Below are positions 44,661 to 57,765 of a stretch of 64,000 nt of DNA, piece by piece; within the stretch, counting starts at the first letter, position 1; the number at the start of each line of letters is the position of its first letter. A model generated the notes under the pieces. That model was not told the origin of the DNA, did not search any database, and saw nothing but the letters and a program-made list of their open reading frames with translations. The translations under genes were made by a program, and so were the position numbers. Source of the stretch: Clarkia xantiana subsp. parviflora (taxonomy: Eukaryota; Streptophyta; Magnoliopsida; Myrtales; Onagraceae); contig JAPTYO010000010.1 in the NCBI GenBank assembly GCA_036873135.1, positions 24,979,772 to 25,043,771 of the forward strand, given 5' to 3'.

Positions 44661-45130
44661 GGCTGAGCATGTCACAATCTTAACCATACAGAACAAGTTC
44701 AACAATGTCTATCGTGAAAAGGTTATTTTTTCATTTATTATTATTATTATTTATATACGTATCATTTGAAAGTGTAAAAAAAATGCACAGTAGCACAAAG
44801 GGGAGGAGGAGGATATAGTCTTAGCCAATTTGCACAAATTTTGTATTCATTTTCGGGTGGGTTTTTTTTCGGGTTTCTGCGTCTGTTCTGTGAAAGTAAT
44901 GCTAGAAAGAGGAAAACTACAGGGAGTATATATGTATTGAATTATTGTTTGGTATTACTCCCTCCACCACAATTGTTTCATTGTATAAAGAAACAAGTGA
45001 TTTGTGTTTGTGAGAGCTTGTTTTTCTATTTTTCAAGTCTCTGCTGGATTAGATGTTTTGAGGGCTCGCTCAATAACATGATACAAATGTACGATATCAA
45101 CTTTGAATTGGGCTGAATGACGTTGCACTT
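44661..45130 (+). other. Myosin 3' UTR and flank
   Basis: Sequence after the TAA at 44658-44660. Any poly-A signal is not certain. Short frames here have no domain. Confidence 0.4.
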
Positions 45131-45244
45131 TCAGTCCTTTTTAATTATCCAACTCTTTACCAAAAAAATTATAAAAAAAAAGAACCCTGTTGCAGATATC
45201 GATGTGATGTAGATCATCATCATTAATAAAGTCGAACTTCCGGA

Positions 45245-45540
45245 GTTGAGTTCTTATCATCACTAACCGTAAACACTAGTCGAGAATAATAATATATGGC
45301 TCAATAGAGAGGAGAGACTTTAGCCAATAACTATGATGTAAGAGTTCATCTTCATTCATTAATCAGAGACGTCTATTTTTTGTAATGAGTTGTTAAAACA
45401 TCACGGAATTTCTTATTAGTGCGTAGTAGATCTATGTCAAAGTCTTCATCATCACTAACCGTAAATACTAGTCGACAATAATATATGGCTCAATAAATAG
45501 GAGAGACTTTAGCCAATAACTATAACAGTTCATCGTTTTA
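45245..45540. repeat. Direct repeat of about 80 bp (two copies)
   Basis: ATATATGGCTCAATA, then GGAGAGACTTTAGCCAATAA occur near 45292 and 45482. Both are preceded by a CACTAACCGTAAA-type sequence and GTCGA-AATAAT. Confidence 0.8.
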
Positions 45541-45889
45541 TTCTTTAATCAAATATATTTGTAGAACGTTGTTTTTGCCAATGTTGTATTTCTTTTTCAG
45601 CCTACTCAAGCTCAACCTAGTATGCTCCTTTGAGGTTCTAAGCAAGGAAGCACGCATATCTTAAAAACTCGTGATTTCTCTTAAAAAATACTCATTCAAT
45701 TAAATATTTAATTAAATATGTCGAGAACTAGCTATTAACAATGATATTTAGGATAAATTATCTTGTTCGTTCTTCTTGATGCCTTAGAAATTATGATTCA
45801 TTATTAGATTTTCTCAAACTCATTCGTTCTTCTTAATGCCTTAGTAATTAGAATACATTAGTAGATTTTCTAAGGTCGTTCACCAACTT

Positions 45890-46800
45890 GTAAAGATAGA
45901 TTTGGCTAATTCATGGCAAGAGTTGCTGCAAAAGGAAGTATACATGGCCGGATCCACTTCGTCTAGCTCGTGTCAATAGACTTCTACTTCCTTAACTCAC
46001 TCATATTCGTTTGCGTTGTGATGGTCGAATTGTAGTGATAAAAGGTAGTTCCGACATCAAACGGTTGCTTTCTTTTTAGAAGGATGAATGCATTTTAGAA
46101 TATGGAGTTCTTGACTTGTTGTGTTGTTGGGACAGAAGAACCTGAAAAATTCTAAAAATATTGGTAACCTAATTATTGTGGTTGTTGATTTATCAACTCT
46201 TGATAACATGGAGTTCCTCAATAGGTAATCTAGATTTTTTTTTTAAGATAACTAAGCACATCAAATGTTGTTACTACTCATATTGGAATCCAATTATGAG
46301 GTTACACTCCAAATGATCAGAGAGTAAAAAATAAAAAGACTCAAACACGCGATAAACCTTACTCGGGAATAGTGGATGAATAGTGCAAGTGCAACATATT
46401 TATTGCAAAGAGAATTAATGTGCACATATAGCCTTGCGAATAGGAGTTTCTTCAGCTTGACTTTCGAAGTGCCATGTATTATGATGATTGCACATACCGT
46501 TTGATCTACTCCAATAACTATAGGTTTTTAGTGTGTTTGTGGAAGATAGCTTCGGTTGATTCATGGAATGAGTGTAGAGCTACTTCGATAGAGAGTTTGT
46601 GTTGGTGCAAAAGGAAACATACATGGTTCGATCCACTTCGTCTAGGCTTGTGGCAATCGACTTCCGCTTACTTACCCATATTCACTGACATTTTGATGGT
46701 CAGATTGTAGCGACAAAATGTGGTTCCGGTATTTAGTCGGTTCTTTTCATTTGAGAAGGATGATTGCATTTGACAATATGAAGTTTTTGACTATGCTGAA
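45890..46800. repeat. Two diverged copies of a segment of about 250 bp
   Basis: A TTCATGG...GAGT stretch, GATCCACTTCGTCTAG, TGATGGTC-GATTGTAG and GAGAAGGATG-ATGCATTT occur in order at about 45910-46115 and 46558-46795. One reading of the region, WFDPLRLGLW, faintly resembles the endonuclease part of LINE elements, but this is too weak to assign. Confidence 0.5.
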
Positions 46801-47381
46801 TTTGAATAGCCTATTATCTTTAAAGTTGTCCAGACTTTTTTTTCCATAACATTGTCCGGATTTAATATTCACAACATAGCAGATCCTTGTATAGTCACTA
46901 TTTAAAACTCGTAGAATTAATTGAATCTTTAGGGTCACCATTCAGATTACATTAAGATCATATCTCGTACCGACACGACACTTCTTCGGACTAAACGAGT
47001 ATAAATATATTTTTACTAAATAAATATATATTGTCTCTGTATAAACTTACTAACCCACTTGGCACCACTTATAGAGTCAATACATATAAACTTATGTTTT
47101 GAGTAACTTATAAAATTCGTAAATCTGTTTAGGTAATATATATAACCATTTTCATAAGAAAAGTATGTTGTATTAGTCCAAAAGGATAAAGAGCATGAAC
47201 ATGTTAATGCAAAGAGTGTGACCATTAAGAAATAATGAAATATATTGATTTTGTTATGTGAGTAGTGTACGAACTATAAGCCGACATTCCGCCCCTAAAT
47301 CTATCTAAGTTTTGGAAATAGAAAGCAAGTTAGTTGATAGAAATTAAATTAAAGCTGCCAAGTGTGTACATATATATATAT
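46800..47381. other. AT-rich intergenic DNA
   Basis: No gene, RNA or complete element was recognised. Confidence 0.4.
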
Positions 47382-47412
47382 ACTAGAGAATAGACACGTG
47401 CGATGCACGTGT
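47382..47412 (-). mobile_element. Helitron-like 3' terminus
   Basis: On the minus strand the sequence is a perfect hairpin (ACACGTGC-ATC-GCACGTGT), seven bases, then CTAGT and A/T-rich DNA. Helitrons end in CTRR with such a hairpin just upstream. No 5' end was identified. A weaker site of the same kind (CTAGT at 61743-61747) lies in the second CACTA element. Confidence 0.5.
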
Positions 47413-47697
47413 GTATCAAATTCCAAACCTGCGTACTTAAAAGTAAAAATTACAAAGTTAAAACAGTCATTAATTCGCTGAATAATCTACTAAGCCTGCT
47501 TCCACAATATATTTCATCAATGTGACGATTCTGATATATGTGGTTATGAGAGGGACAATAAAAACAATACCACACTCTATAATGAGGAAACGGGCGTATT
47601 CTTGTACATATAAAGGTAATGATCTAATTATTAAGAACATTTTGTTCCTGTTTACCATCGGCATGTATGTACTAATGATACGTATGTAATATGTAAT

Positions 47698-48743
47698 TAG
47701 TAATATAAACGATGGTAGTAACAAATCAATGTGACATTTTATTATAAATAAAATAACGAGAGCATATTACACGCATGTAGTACGTAGCATGTAAATTAAC
47801 ATAACTTTGATTAAGACAGTACTAAATGTCTTTAAGATTTAAAATTGGAGAGACTATCTTGATATTTAAAATCACCTCATGGAATATTTTATTTTTTACG
47901 GTAAAATTTAAATGTGAAGAGACATAACATTTGGGATGAGGGTCTTTGAGATTTTTATAGATGTAGTAGATATAGTAGATTATGGTAAATTTAAATATGA
48001 AGAGACATGGCTTTTGGGGGTGAGGGCCATTGAGACTTTTATATATAGTAATATAAACGATGGTAGTAACAAATCAATGTGACATTTTATTATAAATAAA
48101 ATAACGAGAGCATATTACACGCATGTAGTACGTAGCATGTAAATTAACATAACTTTGATTAAGACAGTACTAAATGTCTTTAAGATTTAAAATTGGAGAG
48201 ACTATCTTGATATTTAAAATCACCTCATGGAATATTTTATTTTTTACGGTAAAATTTAAATGTGAAGAGACATAACATTTGGGATGAGGGTCTTTGAGAT
48301 TTTTATAGATGTAGTAGATATAGTAGATTATGGTAAATTTAAATATGAAGAGACATGGCTTTTGGGGGTGAGGGCCATTGAGACTTTTATATATAGTAAT
48401 ATAAACGATGGTAGTAACAAATCAATGTGACATTTTATTATAAATAAAATAACGAGAGCATATTACACGCATGTAGTACGTAGCATGTAAATTAACATAA
48501 CTTTGATTAAGACAGTACTAAATGTCTTTAAGATTTAAAATTGGAGAGACTATCTTGATATTTAAAATCACCTCATGGAATATTTTATTTTTTACGGTAA
48601 AATTTAAATGTGAAGAGACATAACATTTGGGATGAGGGTCTTTGAGATTTTTATAGATGTAGTAGATATAGTAGATTATGGTAAATTTAAATATGAAGAG
48701 ACATGGCTTTTGGGGGTGAGGGCCATTGAGACTTTTATATATG
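47698..48743. repeat. Perfect tandem triplication, 348-bp unit
   Basis: Units start at equivalent positions 47698, 48046 and 48394. By eye the three copies are identical, including ACGCATGTAGTACGTAGCAT and TTTGGGGGTGAGGGCCATTG. Within each unit GAAGAGACAT recurs, so there is older internal duplication as well. No coding. Confidence 0.93.
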
Positions 48744-48749
48744 TAGTAA

Positions 48750-49338
48750 ATATATTAATTAATTAATTAAGAGAAGAATAAAATTGAATTTAATGGGCGG
48801 GCTTCTTATTTATATATATATATATTATAGAGTGCTAATGTGGCTATATTGATGTGGTTAATATATGCGTTGATTGTTTATTAAGTTTGGTCGGAAAGAA
48901 ATATCAGACTGTGAATAGGAAAATCTAAACCTTACATAGCGATAGGGCTGAAGTTCAAAGTCTTGAGAAGCCTGTCTCGATTCCGTCCAAAAATCGTGCC
49001 CAATCTTGAACGGGTGGGACTTTTCCCTTGAAATCGGGCTCAGGCTTTTTACCTAAAGTCCCGAATGGCCTGAGCGAGTCCCGACTTTACCAATATTTAC
49101 CCTAATCTAAACTCTGTTAATTTTATTACTGGGCCGATAACTTTGGGCTTTTGTTGAATCCCTAGCGCCGTAAGCTGTCAGCCATCCATCTCCGTTCTAT
49201 ATCCATCTCTCTCACTATGTGATTGTCTAGTGTCTATAACTCCATCTCCATTGTGACTTTTTGACTCTTTTACGGGTTATACTGCTTGATTTGGACTCCT
49301 AATTAAAAATTCACGGAGCTTAAGAAAATTAGTTATGT
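48750..49338. other. Intergenic DNA, left part of a possible hAT element
   Basis: CGGGCTCAGGC and CCCGA words at 48940-49110 are mirrored at 50345-50470 (CGGGCTAGCCCGAGCCCGAG), on either side of the element at 49348-50222. This may be an older hAT element interrupted by it, but I could not fix its ends. Confidence 0.35.
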
Positions 49339-49347
49339 ACATTGTTA

Positions 49348-50222
49348 GGGTTAATAGGTGTTTGTAGTACAACATGTTTCGCCAAAAAAAAAAATAGGTG
49401 TTTGTAGTACAACATGTTTGACGATTTTTTACTTTTGGTGCAACATCTTTTTTTATGTATACTTTTAGTGATATACGTTTGCAATTTGTACCACTTTTGG
49501 TACATCCGTTAGTTTGACTGTTAAATAGTAACGTGACTTGCACATGCCTAGCCCCAAATTTCTATTTTTTTCAGTTTAGTCCTCAAATTTATTGTCCTAA
49601 CATTTTATTTTTGCAATTTAGCCCCTAAACATTTTCAACCGCACCCTAGGGCTTAATTGACCTAGCCATGGTCCGATTCATGGCTAGGTCATCCATAGCT
49701 AGGGTCACCAAGGCCCGGTAACCCTAGCCATGGTCCGACCTAGCCATGGGTCGAAACATGGCTAGGTCAATTTAGACTTATGGTAAAATTGACCCAATTG
49801 GACCCTACGCCTAAATTGACCTAACCATGGTCCGACCCATGGCTAGGTCGGACCATGGTTAAGGTCGCCCAAGTCCGGTGACCCTAGCCATGGTTCGACC
49901 TAGTTATGGGTCGGACCATGGCTAGGTCAATTTAGCTCTAGGGTGCGGTTGAAAATGTTTAAGGGCTAAATTGCAAAAATAAATATTTAGGACAATAAAT
50001 TTGAGGACTAAACTGAAAATATAGAAATTTGGGGCTAGGCATGTGCAAGTCACGTGACTATTTAACGGTCAAACTAATGGTCAACTAACGGTTAACTAAC
50101 GGATGCACCAAAAGTGGTACAAATTGCAAACGTATTGCACCAAAAGTATACAAAAAAAAAAAGATGTTGCACCAAAAGCAAAAAAATCGTTAAATATGTT
50201 GTACCAAAACACCTATTAACCC
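49348..50222. mobile_element. Mutator-like foldback element, 875 bp, perfect 9-bp duplication
   Basis: The ends are GGGTTAATAGGTGTTTGTAG and the complementary AAAACACCTATTAACCC. The flanks are ACATTGTTA at 49339-49347 and 50223-50231. The left end contains a local duplication (TAGGTGTTTGTAGTACAACA twice, 49355-49425). The centre (49640-49935) is a cluster of CTAGCCATGG palindromes, so the entire element can fold into a long hairpin. Confidence 0.92.
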
Positions 50223-50499
50223 ACATTGTTATTATATATAATATTAACATGGAATTCGTATAACTGTTTCAAATCAATCATGGGTAGCCCCCTAGTCAAT
50301 CTGTCCCAAAATGCATGTTTAAATATATATTTTTTTAATTTATTTCTTCAAATTCGGGCTAGCCCGAGCCCGAGTACCGATGTCCTGACTCAGGCATAAC
50401 AATTCCCTTAAATTCGGGCTCGGGCTAAAAACATATGTTCCGAAATTTTCGGGCTCGGATTCGGGATGAATCTAGAATCGTCACTAGCTACGAAGCCGA

Positions 50500-51180
50500 G
50501 ATTTTTCTTAAGATGATGCAATAATTGAAGTATGAACAATTAATTAAAATAAAAAACTTTCCGGAGCAAATTCAATATTTTAAAGAGTTAAAAACAAAAA
50601 TAATTGCATCTTTTATGATAATAAAAAAAAAAATACACATTGCTAAAATTTAGGAGGGAACAATTGTCCTTTATTACCCTTACACGGTCTCTTATATAAT
50701 CTTCATTATTAACTTATTCATTTTTTTTAGAAAATTTTAAAATTAAGAGGAAATAAAATATAAATAATTTAGAGAAAATCAAAACGGCTTGCTTGCTTAT
50801 AAATGAGAAATTATTTTATGGATCGGTTTTACCATGTGACGTTAACGTGTTACAACTTCAACCAATGAACTTGAGTCTTATGTCATTTTATACTCTTTCA
50901 CTTAATACATGACACAAATTTTTTAGTTGGAAGTGTAACACGTCAGCTTCACCTAGTAAAACTGAGCCATATAATAATTTCTCAATCTTAATGGTGGTTT
51001 TAGGGAAGGGAAGCCACGTTAGGGAGAAGCCATCAACATTTGACTGTGTATGTAAATTTTAAAATGTAATTATTTCAATTTGATCCTTTAAATATTTATA
51101 TGTTTGTTTCAATATAATTTTTTTGCAGCTTTATTCATGAGCTCTATAAGATGTTTTTTTTTTTTAATATACTTTGGTAT
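50500..51180. other. AT-rich intergenic DNA
   Basis: No gene or element recognised. Confidence 0.4.
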
Positions 51181-51361
51181 TTGAACTTTGTAGACTTCTG
51201 GTTAATTTGTTAGTTGCCCATTAGTTTTTGCCGTAAGTGACACATACAAGTCACACAGATGGACTAAAAGTCTACAAAGTTTGGTATCAAAAGTATACAA
51301 AAAAACATAGTATATCAAAAACCACATTCAGTCAAATATGTTGTATGAAAAAGTACATTTA
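51180..51361. mobile_element. Remnant of a GGGTTAA-type MITE, cut by the CACTA insertion
   Basis: AAAGTTTGGTATCAAAAGTA...TATGAAAAAGTACATTTA resembles the right end near 9655-9750, which finishes GTACCTTTAACCC. The CACTA element starts right after CATTTA, and AAC follows its far end at 62171-62175, which would complete the MITE end. Confidence 0.55.
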
Positions 51362-51699
51362 CACTACAAGAAAATCGACTTTTCCTACAAGCCAAATCGG
51401 TCGGAACGTGAACGGGAAATGCCTGTTCCGGTTGGTTTCCGTCCGATAGGGCCTCTCGTAAAAACGATAGCAGGTACTCGGCCGGGAACGTTCGTGACGA
51501 GAAAAAACGGACGTAAATATTTGCTGAGGGGAAAGTTCGGTCGGGAAGAGGACGGTGCGTTGATTCGGTCGTTAAAATTCCCGACCGAAGTCCTGCTGCT
51601 GTTAGGATGGCAGCAGAGGCTTGGGAGGTTGCACTGCCGCCCTCTGGACTCCAATTGGTCGGTGCTAAAGCCATCCTAGTGAGCTGCATCCTCCTGCTA

Positions 51700-53300
51700 C
51701 TGAATATGCGTGTTTAGTAGCAGATGTTTCGTTTCCAATGAAAGCCTTGGGACTCCTATTAGGTAGACGTTAATTACGCACATTTAGTCACCCGTTACGT
51801 TAATACTGAAACCTTCAATTGCAGTTGCATAACCTCGTTGCAGTATAGCGTCTTCAGTTGTTCAAACTTCGACCCGAAAAACTACTACGAGAGATATTTA
51901 CAATTATTCGTTGTAGACATTTAGCAACTTTGCACCCGATGCCAAAGGTAGTCTTTGGAGTCTGTGTTTCGTGAATTCAAATTGTGTTTTTCAGCACTAC
52001 CATAGGTGATTCCAATGTTATGCTTTGGTGTTGATTTGTTCAGATCAAATAGACGTTTTCTAAGTGTAGAACTGAGCTGCTATATGTTGGCTTCACCGTA
52101 ATATCGGCCAATCCTGAAAGTTAATTTTAGCACCACACGTTTCCATTGGTAATAGCGAGTTGTTGACATGCCAAATATTTTTTCGACACAACACATTTAG
52201 AATCGGTTGGGTTCAACTCAAATTGATGGAAGTAGGTGCCGTGTGGAAGTTCCCGTATGATGGACAAAATCAGATGTTAAGAAATAATTTATCCAATACA
52301 TTCATAACAGATCTTACAAATTGTCTTTACAATAAATTACCGAACAACTTCTTAGTTCAAGCATATGTTGACATAACATATTTCCGTACATTTTTAGGTA
52401 AAATACATTTGTGTCTTCATATCGTTTTATACTTGCCATATCAGTTGTCAAAGTGAAAGTTGGTTTGTTGATGTGCTTCGCTACAAAAACAGAACAGAAC
52501 GAAGAGACAACAGTTAGTTACAATACACTTATTTGTTCAACTGAAAGACGTTGGTTAATGAAAAATACACACTACAAAGTTCACAACCTGCAAACCAATA
52601 AAATTGAACAGTCTCTCTGGGAAGGTCTGCCCTTGTAGATGTAGACCCGGCATTAGGTAGCCAAAGTTAGTTATTCAAACCTGGCTACACAAAAAAATCA
52701 GAAAAAAGTACATATATTTAGAGGCGTGTTATTAGGAGGAATAACAGGATTGGAAACAGAGCAGATTGCCATTTAACCTTACTTCGATGTATTACCGGAA
52801 TGTTATTGTGGCCGGTCGACCACATGACATGAAAAGCACGGTGAATGGAGGAGAAGACTGTGGTAGCAAGGGAAAGGAAACATACAAGTATTTCTGTCTA
52901 AGGTATATTAATATAGGAGACAAAAGGGAGAAACAAAATTTGAAATTCAAACTAATTGGATGAAATATTTCCCCCTTATTTGTTCCCACTCTTTTCTCCC
53001 TCCTTTTAATTTTGGATATTATTGAAAAATCGAATTTCAATGTGTGTGTGCAAGCATATCAATTAGAAAGTTGAACATTATTACATGTTGTGTCATTGTG
53101 ATTATTTTCGGAATTTTGCTGATACAATGTTGTAACTTTCTGTAAATACAAATTATTGTAATGTTTATTTTTACATAAAATACTAACACTGTATGCATTA
53201 CATTTATATTATGGAAATAACAAAAGATTCCATTGCTAATTCTGTAAAGTAATGTTGGCCAACAAAAAAGAGTGTCACATGGCCATGTGAGACGACAATT
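51700..53300. other. CACTA interior, left part, no identified gene
   Basis: Several frames of 60-100 codons (for example 52160-52456) have no known motif. It could include captured host DNA that I cannot recognise. Confidence 0.35.
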
Positions 53301-53307
53301 CAATTTT

Positions 53308-53789
53308 GGGTTAAAGAAAGTTTTTGTACCATATGTTTGAACGATCTTGGCTTTTGGTGCCATAAGTTGGCATTTTATAGACTTGTGGTGCATTCGTTAG
53401 TCAACTGTTTAGTTGTGGTGCATTTTGTAGACTTTTGGTGCATCTATTAGTCAACTTTTCAATTGTTGTGCATTCTGTTCATCATTTCGTACATCCGTCA
53501 GTCAACACTTTAGTCCCTATCAATGAACCAATTTGAACCGGTGTTTGATTGAATCAGTCGTGGTGCGACCCATGGCTTGGTCATATTGGACCTTAGTGTC
53601 GAGTTGTTTTTTTTATGGACTAAATTGTAAAAAAAAACAAAAGTAAGTTAGGTGCATAAATTGGAGGTATAATTGCTAATTTTAACTTAATAAAGGTATT
53701 TAAAGGTCAAATTTAACCGTTGACTTACTGACGCATCAAAAAATGACAAAACTTTTGGAAACGTATGTCACCAAAATACCATTTAACCC
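53308..53789. mobile_element. GGGTTAA-type MITE inside the CACTA element
   Basis: The ends GGGTTAAAGAAAGTTTTTG and ACCATTTAACCC, with GGTGCATTCGTTAGTCAAC and related inverted words inside, match the layout of the other members. I could not see a clean 9-bp duplication. Confidence 0.55.
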
Positions 53790-53837
53790 TTAAATTATTT
53801 GAAACATGTTCTGTTCTGATTTGTTTGCATTGACCTT

Positions 53838-53872
<35 letters not shown>

Positions 53873-54099
53873 TGATGAAAACAAAATGGCTAAGATCAAA
53901 ACATATGATTTGTCACAAACTAAATTGTTGACAACCATCCAACTATGTCGAATGACCTGAGACTATTGAAGCAAATACCTAATTGTAATGTCAACATTTA
54001 TCAACATATGATTTTTATTTGCATCAAAAGTATAAACAATGTCAGATAATTAATTAAAGGGTTCCTTAATAATTATATTTTCACGTTAAACGTGAGATA

Positions 54100-55700
54100 C
54101 ATCACCTTTACTCTATGTGCCTATGGGAAATGTGAAAGACCGATGGTCGAAATTCTGTGACTGTAACCCTTCCAGGAAATACAACGTGGCCAAAAAACAG
54201 GGTGAATTACTTCAACACAACAGTTATAAATACATGGGCGGTTCACTTCACATTTCATTCACTCACAAGGATTATGATCATTCTTCTCTGTTCAAAGCTT
54301 TTGTTCTAAGTTGTTGAGGATTTGTGCATGCTACATCTTCTTCAGGTTTTACAATGTTTCCTGCTTATGATTTCACAGTTTCTTGTTATATTCTTCTTGC
54401 TATATAAACGTGACCCCCCTGTTTGTCTTTCATTGATAGGATGCAACGTTCATTCGTCTTCGCCCCGGTTGACAGTTGTTTGGTGAAGTCGGAATTCATC
54501 CTTATCATCGTAGCGCCTGTCGGTTCTATCGTTGATGGTGTCACACACATACAACAGTTACCAACTGTTTATAACTTTCGTCATATTGTCTAAAAAGATT
54601 CATTATGAACTCTTGGCATCCTACAAAGATGCATTATGGACTCTTGTAAGGAAGGGAGGTCGGTCTCCCCACTTATGGGAGTTCATTTGTGTGCGGGAAT
54701 CTGTCTGTTCTCTCGACGGGCTCAAAAGTGCATGCGAGTTTCCGGCAGGTGATTCAACATGCAGTACTTTGAGAATGCAGAGTCTCGCGCATGTTCATTT
54801 ATGAAGGCCTTCATGATTGTTGAATTGATCAAATAGATCGACTCATCGTTGTTCAGGTTATGGACCGGACGGTACCGTTGTTTTTTTTTAAAGCACGAGC
54901 AAAACCCGATTCACCCCATTCTTTTTCAAAGGACTTGAAACTGAATCTGGTGAGTCGGGTTTTGCCCGTGCATGGACAAAGCGACTGGACCGACCTCTGC
55001 CGTGTATCTTCATTGTGTACTAATTTGGAATGTTACAAATTGTATTCAAGTAACTAGGTAGAAATCATTGTTATTGTCCTCACAACAATTTTCATATGTA
55101 GACATAAGTACTTTTCATTGTTTGTATAATTCAGACATTATGTCCACATAATATACGAACGAATGTACTGCGAAAACTGTGTCAAAACCGTTAAACCGAT
55201 CAACGTCTTAAGAGACATGATTTATGTTGACAAAGGAGACGGTTGTACATTCACAAGGATAAGAAATACCAGAAAAGCAAGAAAATATATGAACAGACGA
55301 TTACCATTAAAGTGATAAGATTTGTCGAACATATATCTCTCTGTGATATATGTCGACATTACTGAAGGAATCTCTAGACGTGGTGTGTGACAGCTTAATG
55401 GTAGGGTTTTTGGTGACATTTACTAGCTGGTTGGGGAATAAATACTCTGGATTTAGTAAATACAATGGTTTTTAACAATAGTGTACCGTTATGACCGTTG
55501 AGATCAACAACTGATCTCACTGTGGAAGAAGAACAGATGAAATTTGCAGCGATGAAACTACTGTTGTATGTATTCGTCAAAACTTGTATCAAAATAACCT
55601 ACATCGTAATATCATTTCAACGTTATGATCAAAACTGGACAACGTCTACATTAATCTAGCTCTGTCAACATAGTAATTTATATGTTAGTGGACATAAATA
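54100..55700. repeat. CACTA interior, paralogous segments, copy set 1
   Basis: 54219-54800 resembles 56540-57060: a TATAAATAC- or TATATATAC-like start, TTCATTCACT, AGTGAACCCC or CGTGACCCCC, then GATGCA-TA...ACTCT. 55240-55450 resembles 56220-56530 (ATTACCATTAAA, TCTGT-ATATGTCGACAT, AGCT-AATGGTAGGGTTTT). The order of the two parts differs between sets. No protein is recognised. Confidence 0.5.
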
Positions 55701-55711
55701 ATTTTGATGCT

Positions 55712-55990
55712 CACTACAAGAAATCACACCTATAGCGACGAACCGTTTTTTTTCCGCCACTGAAAATTGACACTAATTCTCTATTTTAGCGGCGGCAAAA
55801 CATGTTGCCACTAGTAAACATATATAGATACGGAAGAACTGTCGCCACTAATTGAAAACATTAGTAGCAGTAAAAGTTGCGGCTAAAAAAATTGTATTTA
55901 GCCATGGAAAAATATCGCTGCTAAAGTGGCATTTTAATTTCAAAAACTACTGCCGCTGCTAATACTAAAGTTTAGTGTCAAGAAAATTTA
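55712..55990 (+). mobile_element. Single CACTA terminus with subterminal repeats
   Basis: CACTACAAGAAATCACACC at 55712 is followed by TAGCGACGAACCG, TAGCGGCGGC, GTCGCCACTA and similar words up to about 56070. They differ from the subterminal words of the outer element. No right end found. Confidence 0.5.
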
Positions 55991-56199
55991 CGCTGCTACA
56001 AGAAATTTTCAGCAGCGGAAATAATTGATACTGTAAAACGTTTATAGAGTCAAAAGCATTGTCGCTGCAAAAAATAGCATTTTGGGAAGAGATGTTCGAT
56101 GAAGAGGAGATGTTGTATCACTAAAATGATTAGATTTTTTGGGAAGAATACGATTTCCCAACAGATTTATCATCACAATGGAGATTAGCTAGTCTCCAT

Positions 56200-57100
56200 T
56201 GTGATGATAGATATGTTGATATTTACAAGGATAATAGTTACCACGAAAACGACAACATATGTGAACATATGATTTAACAGTACAACGATAAGATTTACCA
56301 TTAAAAGCACTATTATGTCAGAACTTTTTTTTTACCTCTTTCTCTGTAATATGTCGACATAATTTAAAGGGGACTGTGGGGTGTGGGACAGCTCAATGGT
56401 AGGGTTTTGGTTGCAGTAATTACTTTCATTGGAGCTCGAAACGGCAGAATTAATGGTGGAGAGTAGTAATTACGGGGCCATTGGGTGATTAGATACTGCG
56501 TGGATTGCTTGAATACATTGGCATCCCAATAAATACGACGGTTAATTCCCTTGATATCAACAGTGGCAATTTTTTTAACGTTTTGATGTTCGCCTATATA
56601 TACACGGTCGGTTGGTTTCATTCCTCATTCACTCCAAACGGTTCGGATTGCTCTCTGCAAAATGTTATTACTTCTTTCCACATCGTCTTCACTCTTGTAC
56701 ATCAATTTATCCGGTAAGCATTGATACACCTTTCTCCCATGCGTTTTTGTTGGAGAAGTTTATGTGTTCACTTCATGTTGTTACATACAAGTGAACCCCT
56801 GTTTGTACTCGACTACCAGGATGTAACACTCGTTTTTCTTTGCCCTGTTTTACAGGTTTCTGCAGACCCCTACTTTGGATTGTGGTGGGATCTGTCCCTA
56901 TTGTCGTTTTTTGTTGGTTTATTCAACATTCGTTTTCAATTTTGAAACGAAAGCGTTAAGGTTAACACAATTGCATCTTTGTAAGTGTTGTGAAAAGATG
57001 CATTACAAACTCTACGTTGTGGAGGCTGCATATCGCCATTCACAAACTTATCGGCTTCCCACCGTCTCTCCCCCTTGATGACAGAGTGATTACATGGAAC
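56200..57100. repeat. CACTA interior, paralogous segments, copy set 2
   Basis: This is the counterpart of the segments at 54.2-55.6 kb (see that entry). The part from 56584 has a TATATATAC motif and a short leader-like stretch, so a promoter is conceivable. No recognisable coding product. Confidence 0.45.
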
Positions 57101-57765
57101 CCACATAGGTGATTGTTTACGCGTGCCTCCGGTTTTTGAGTATTTTAATTAGGTTGACGGTGACTCGGCAAGAAATACTATGATTAGGTAAATAATGCAA
57201 ATAACTTTATCAGAGTATTGCTTCGAGTCACCGTAAATACAGTTTGAACTACTCAATTACGGTTTTACAGACCGAATTCAGTACTTACAGTTGTATAATT
57301 TCGTAGTCTATTTGTTTCTGTTAGTTTGACGGTTCTGTCTACGTGATTTATAAATGATTTTGTATATACACACTACTTTAGTGTGTATTGTATTGATCAT
57401 TAATAAGTAGTGTTCAAATATAATGTACAAAATTTTACTGTAAGTTACGACTAATAATAAGAAGGAAAGTTGAAAATACAATTTACACAAAGTATGATTA
57501 AGTCAAATAGTTTGGTTCCTATGGTAATGGTGATGTGAATTGGACGATGTTATGCCAACATAGTTGAACGTACGTTCATTACATGTCGTAAGGTATGTAA
57601 GCACATCCAATACATCAACAAGTTCATATGACATATCAAAGGTTTCCATACCACATACCAGAAGTTCTGTGTAACATAATTATAGTGGCGCCATCCGTTA
57701 ATTAACACAAAAAGTACAACATCGCAAACATACATTTGTGGTTCATACCATATAGGTATGAACCA

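Noticed and set aside
46474..46710. LINE endonuclease fragment (WFDPLRLGLW)
   Set aside because: The resemblance is limited to a few residues and no neighbouring LINE domain could be read.
47698..48743. Centromeric or subtelomeric satellite array
   Set aside because: There are only three copies, no higher-order structure, and genes are nearby. A local tandem duplication is the simpler reading.
54117..54317. Small Cys-containing protein-coding gene in the CACTA interior
   Set aside because: There is no homologous motif, no intron or promoter support, and the segment is part of a degenerate duplicated region.
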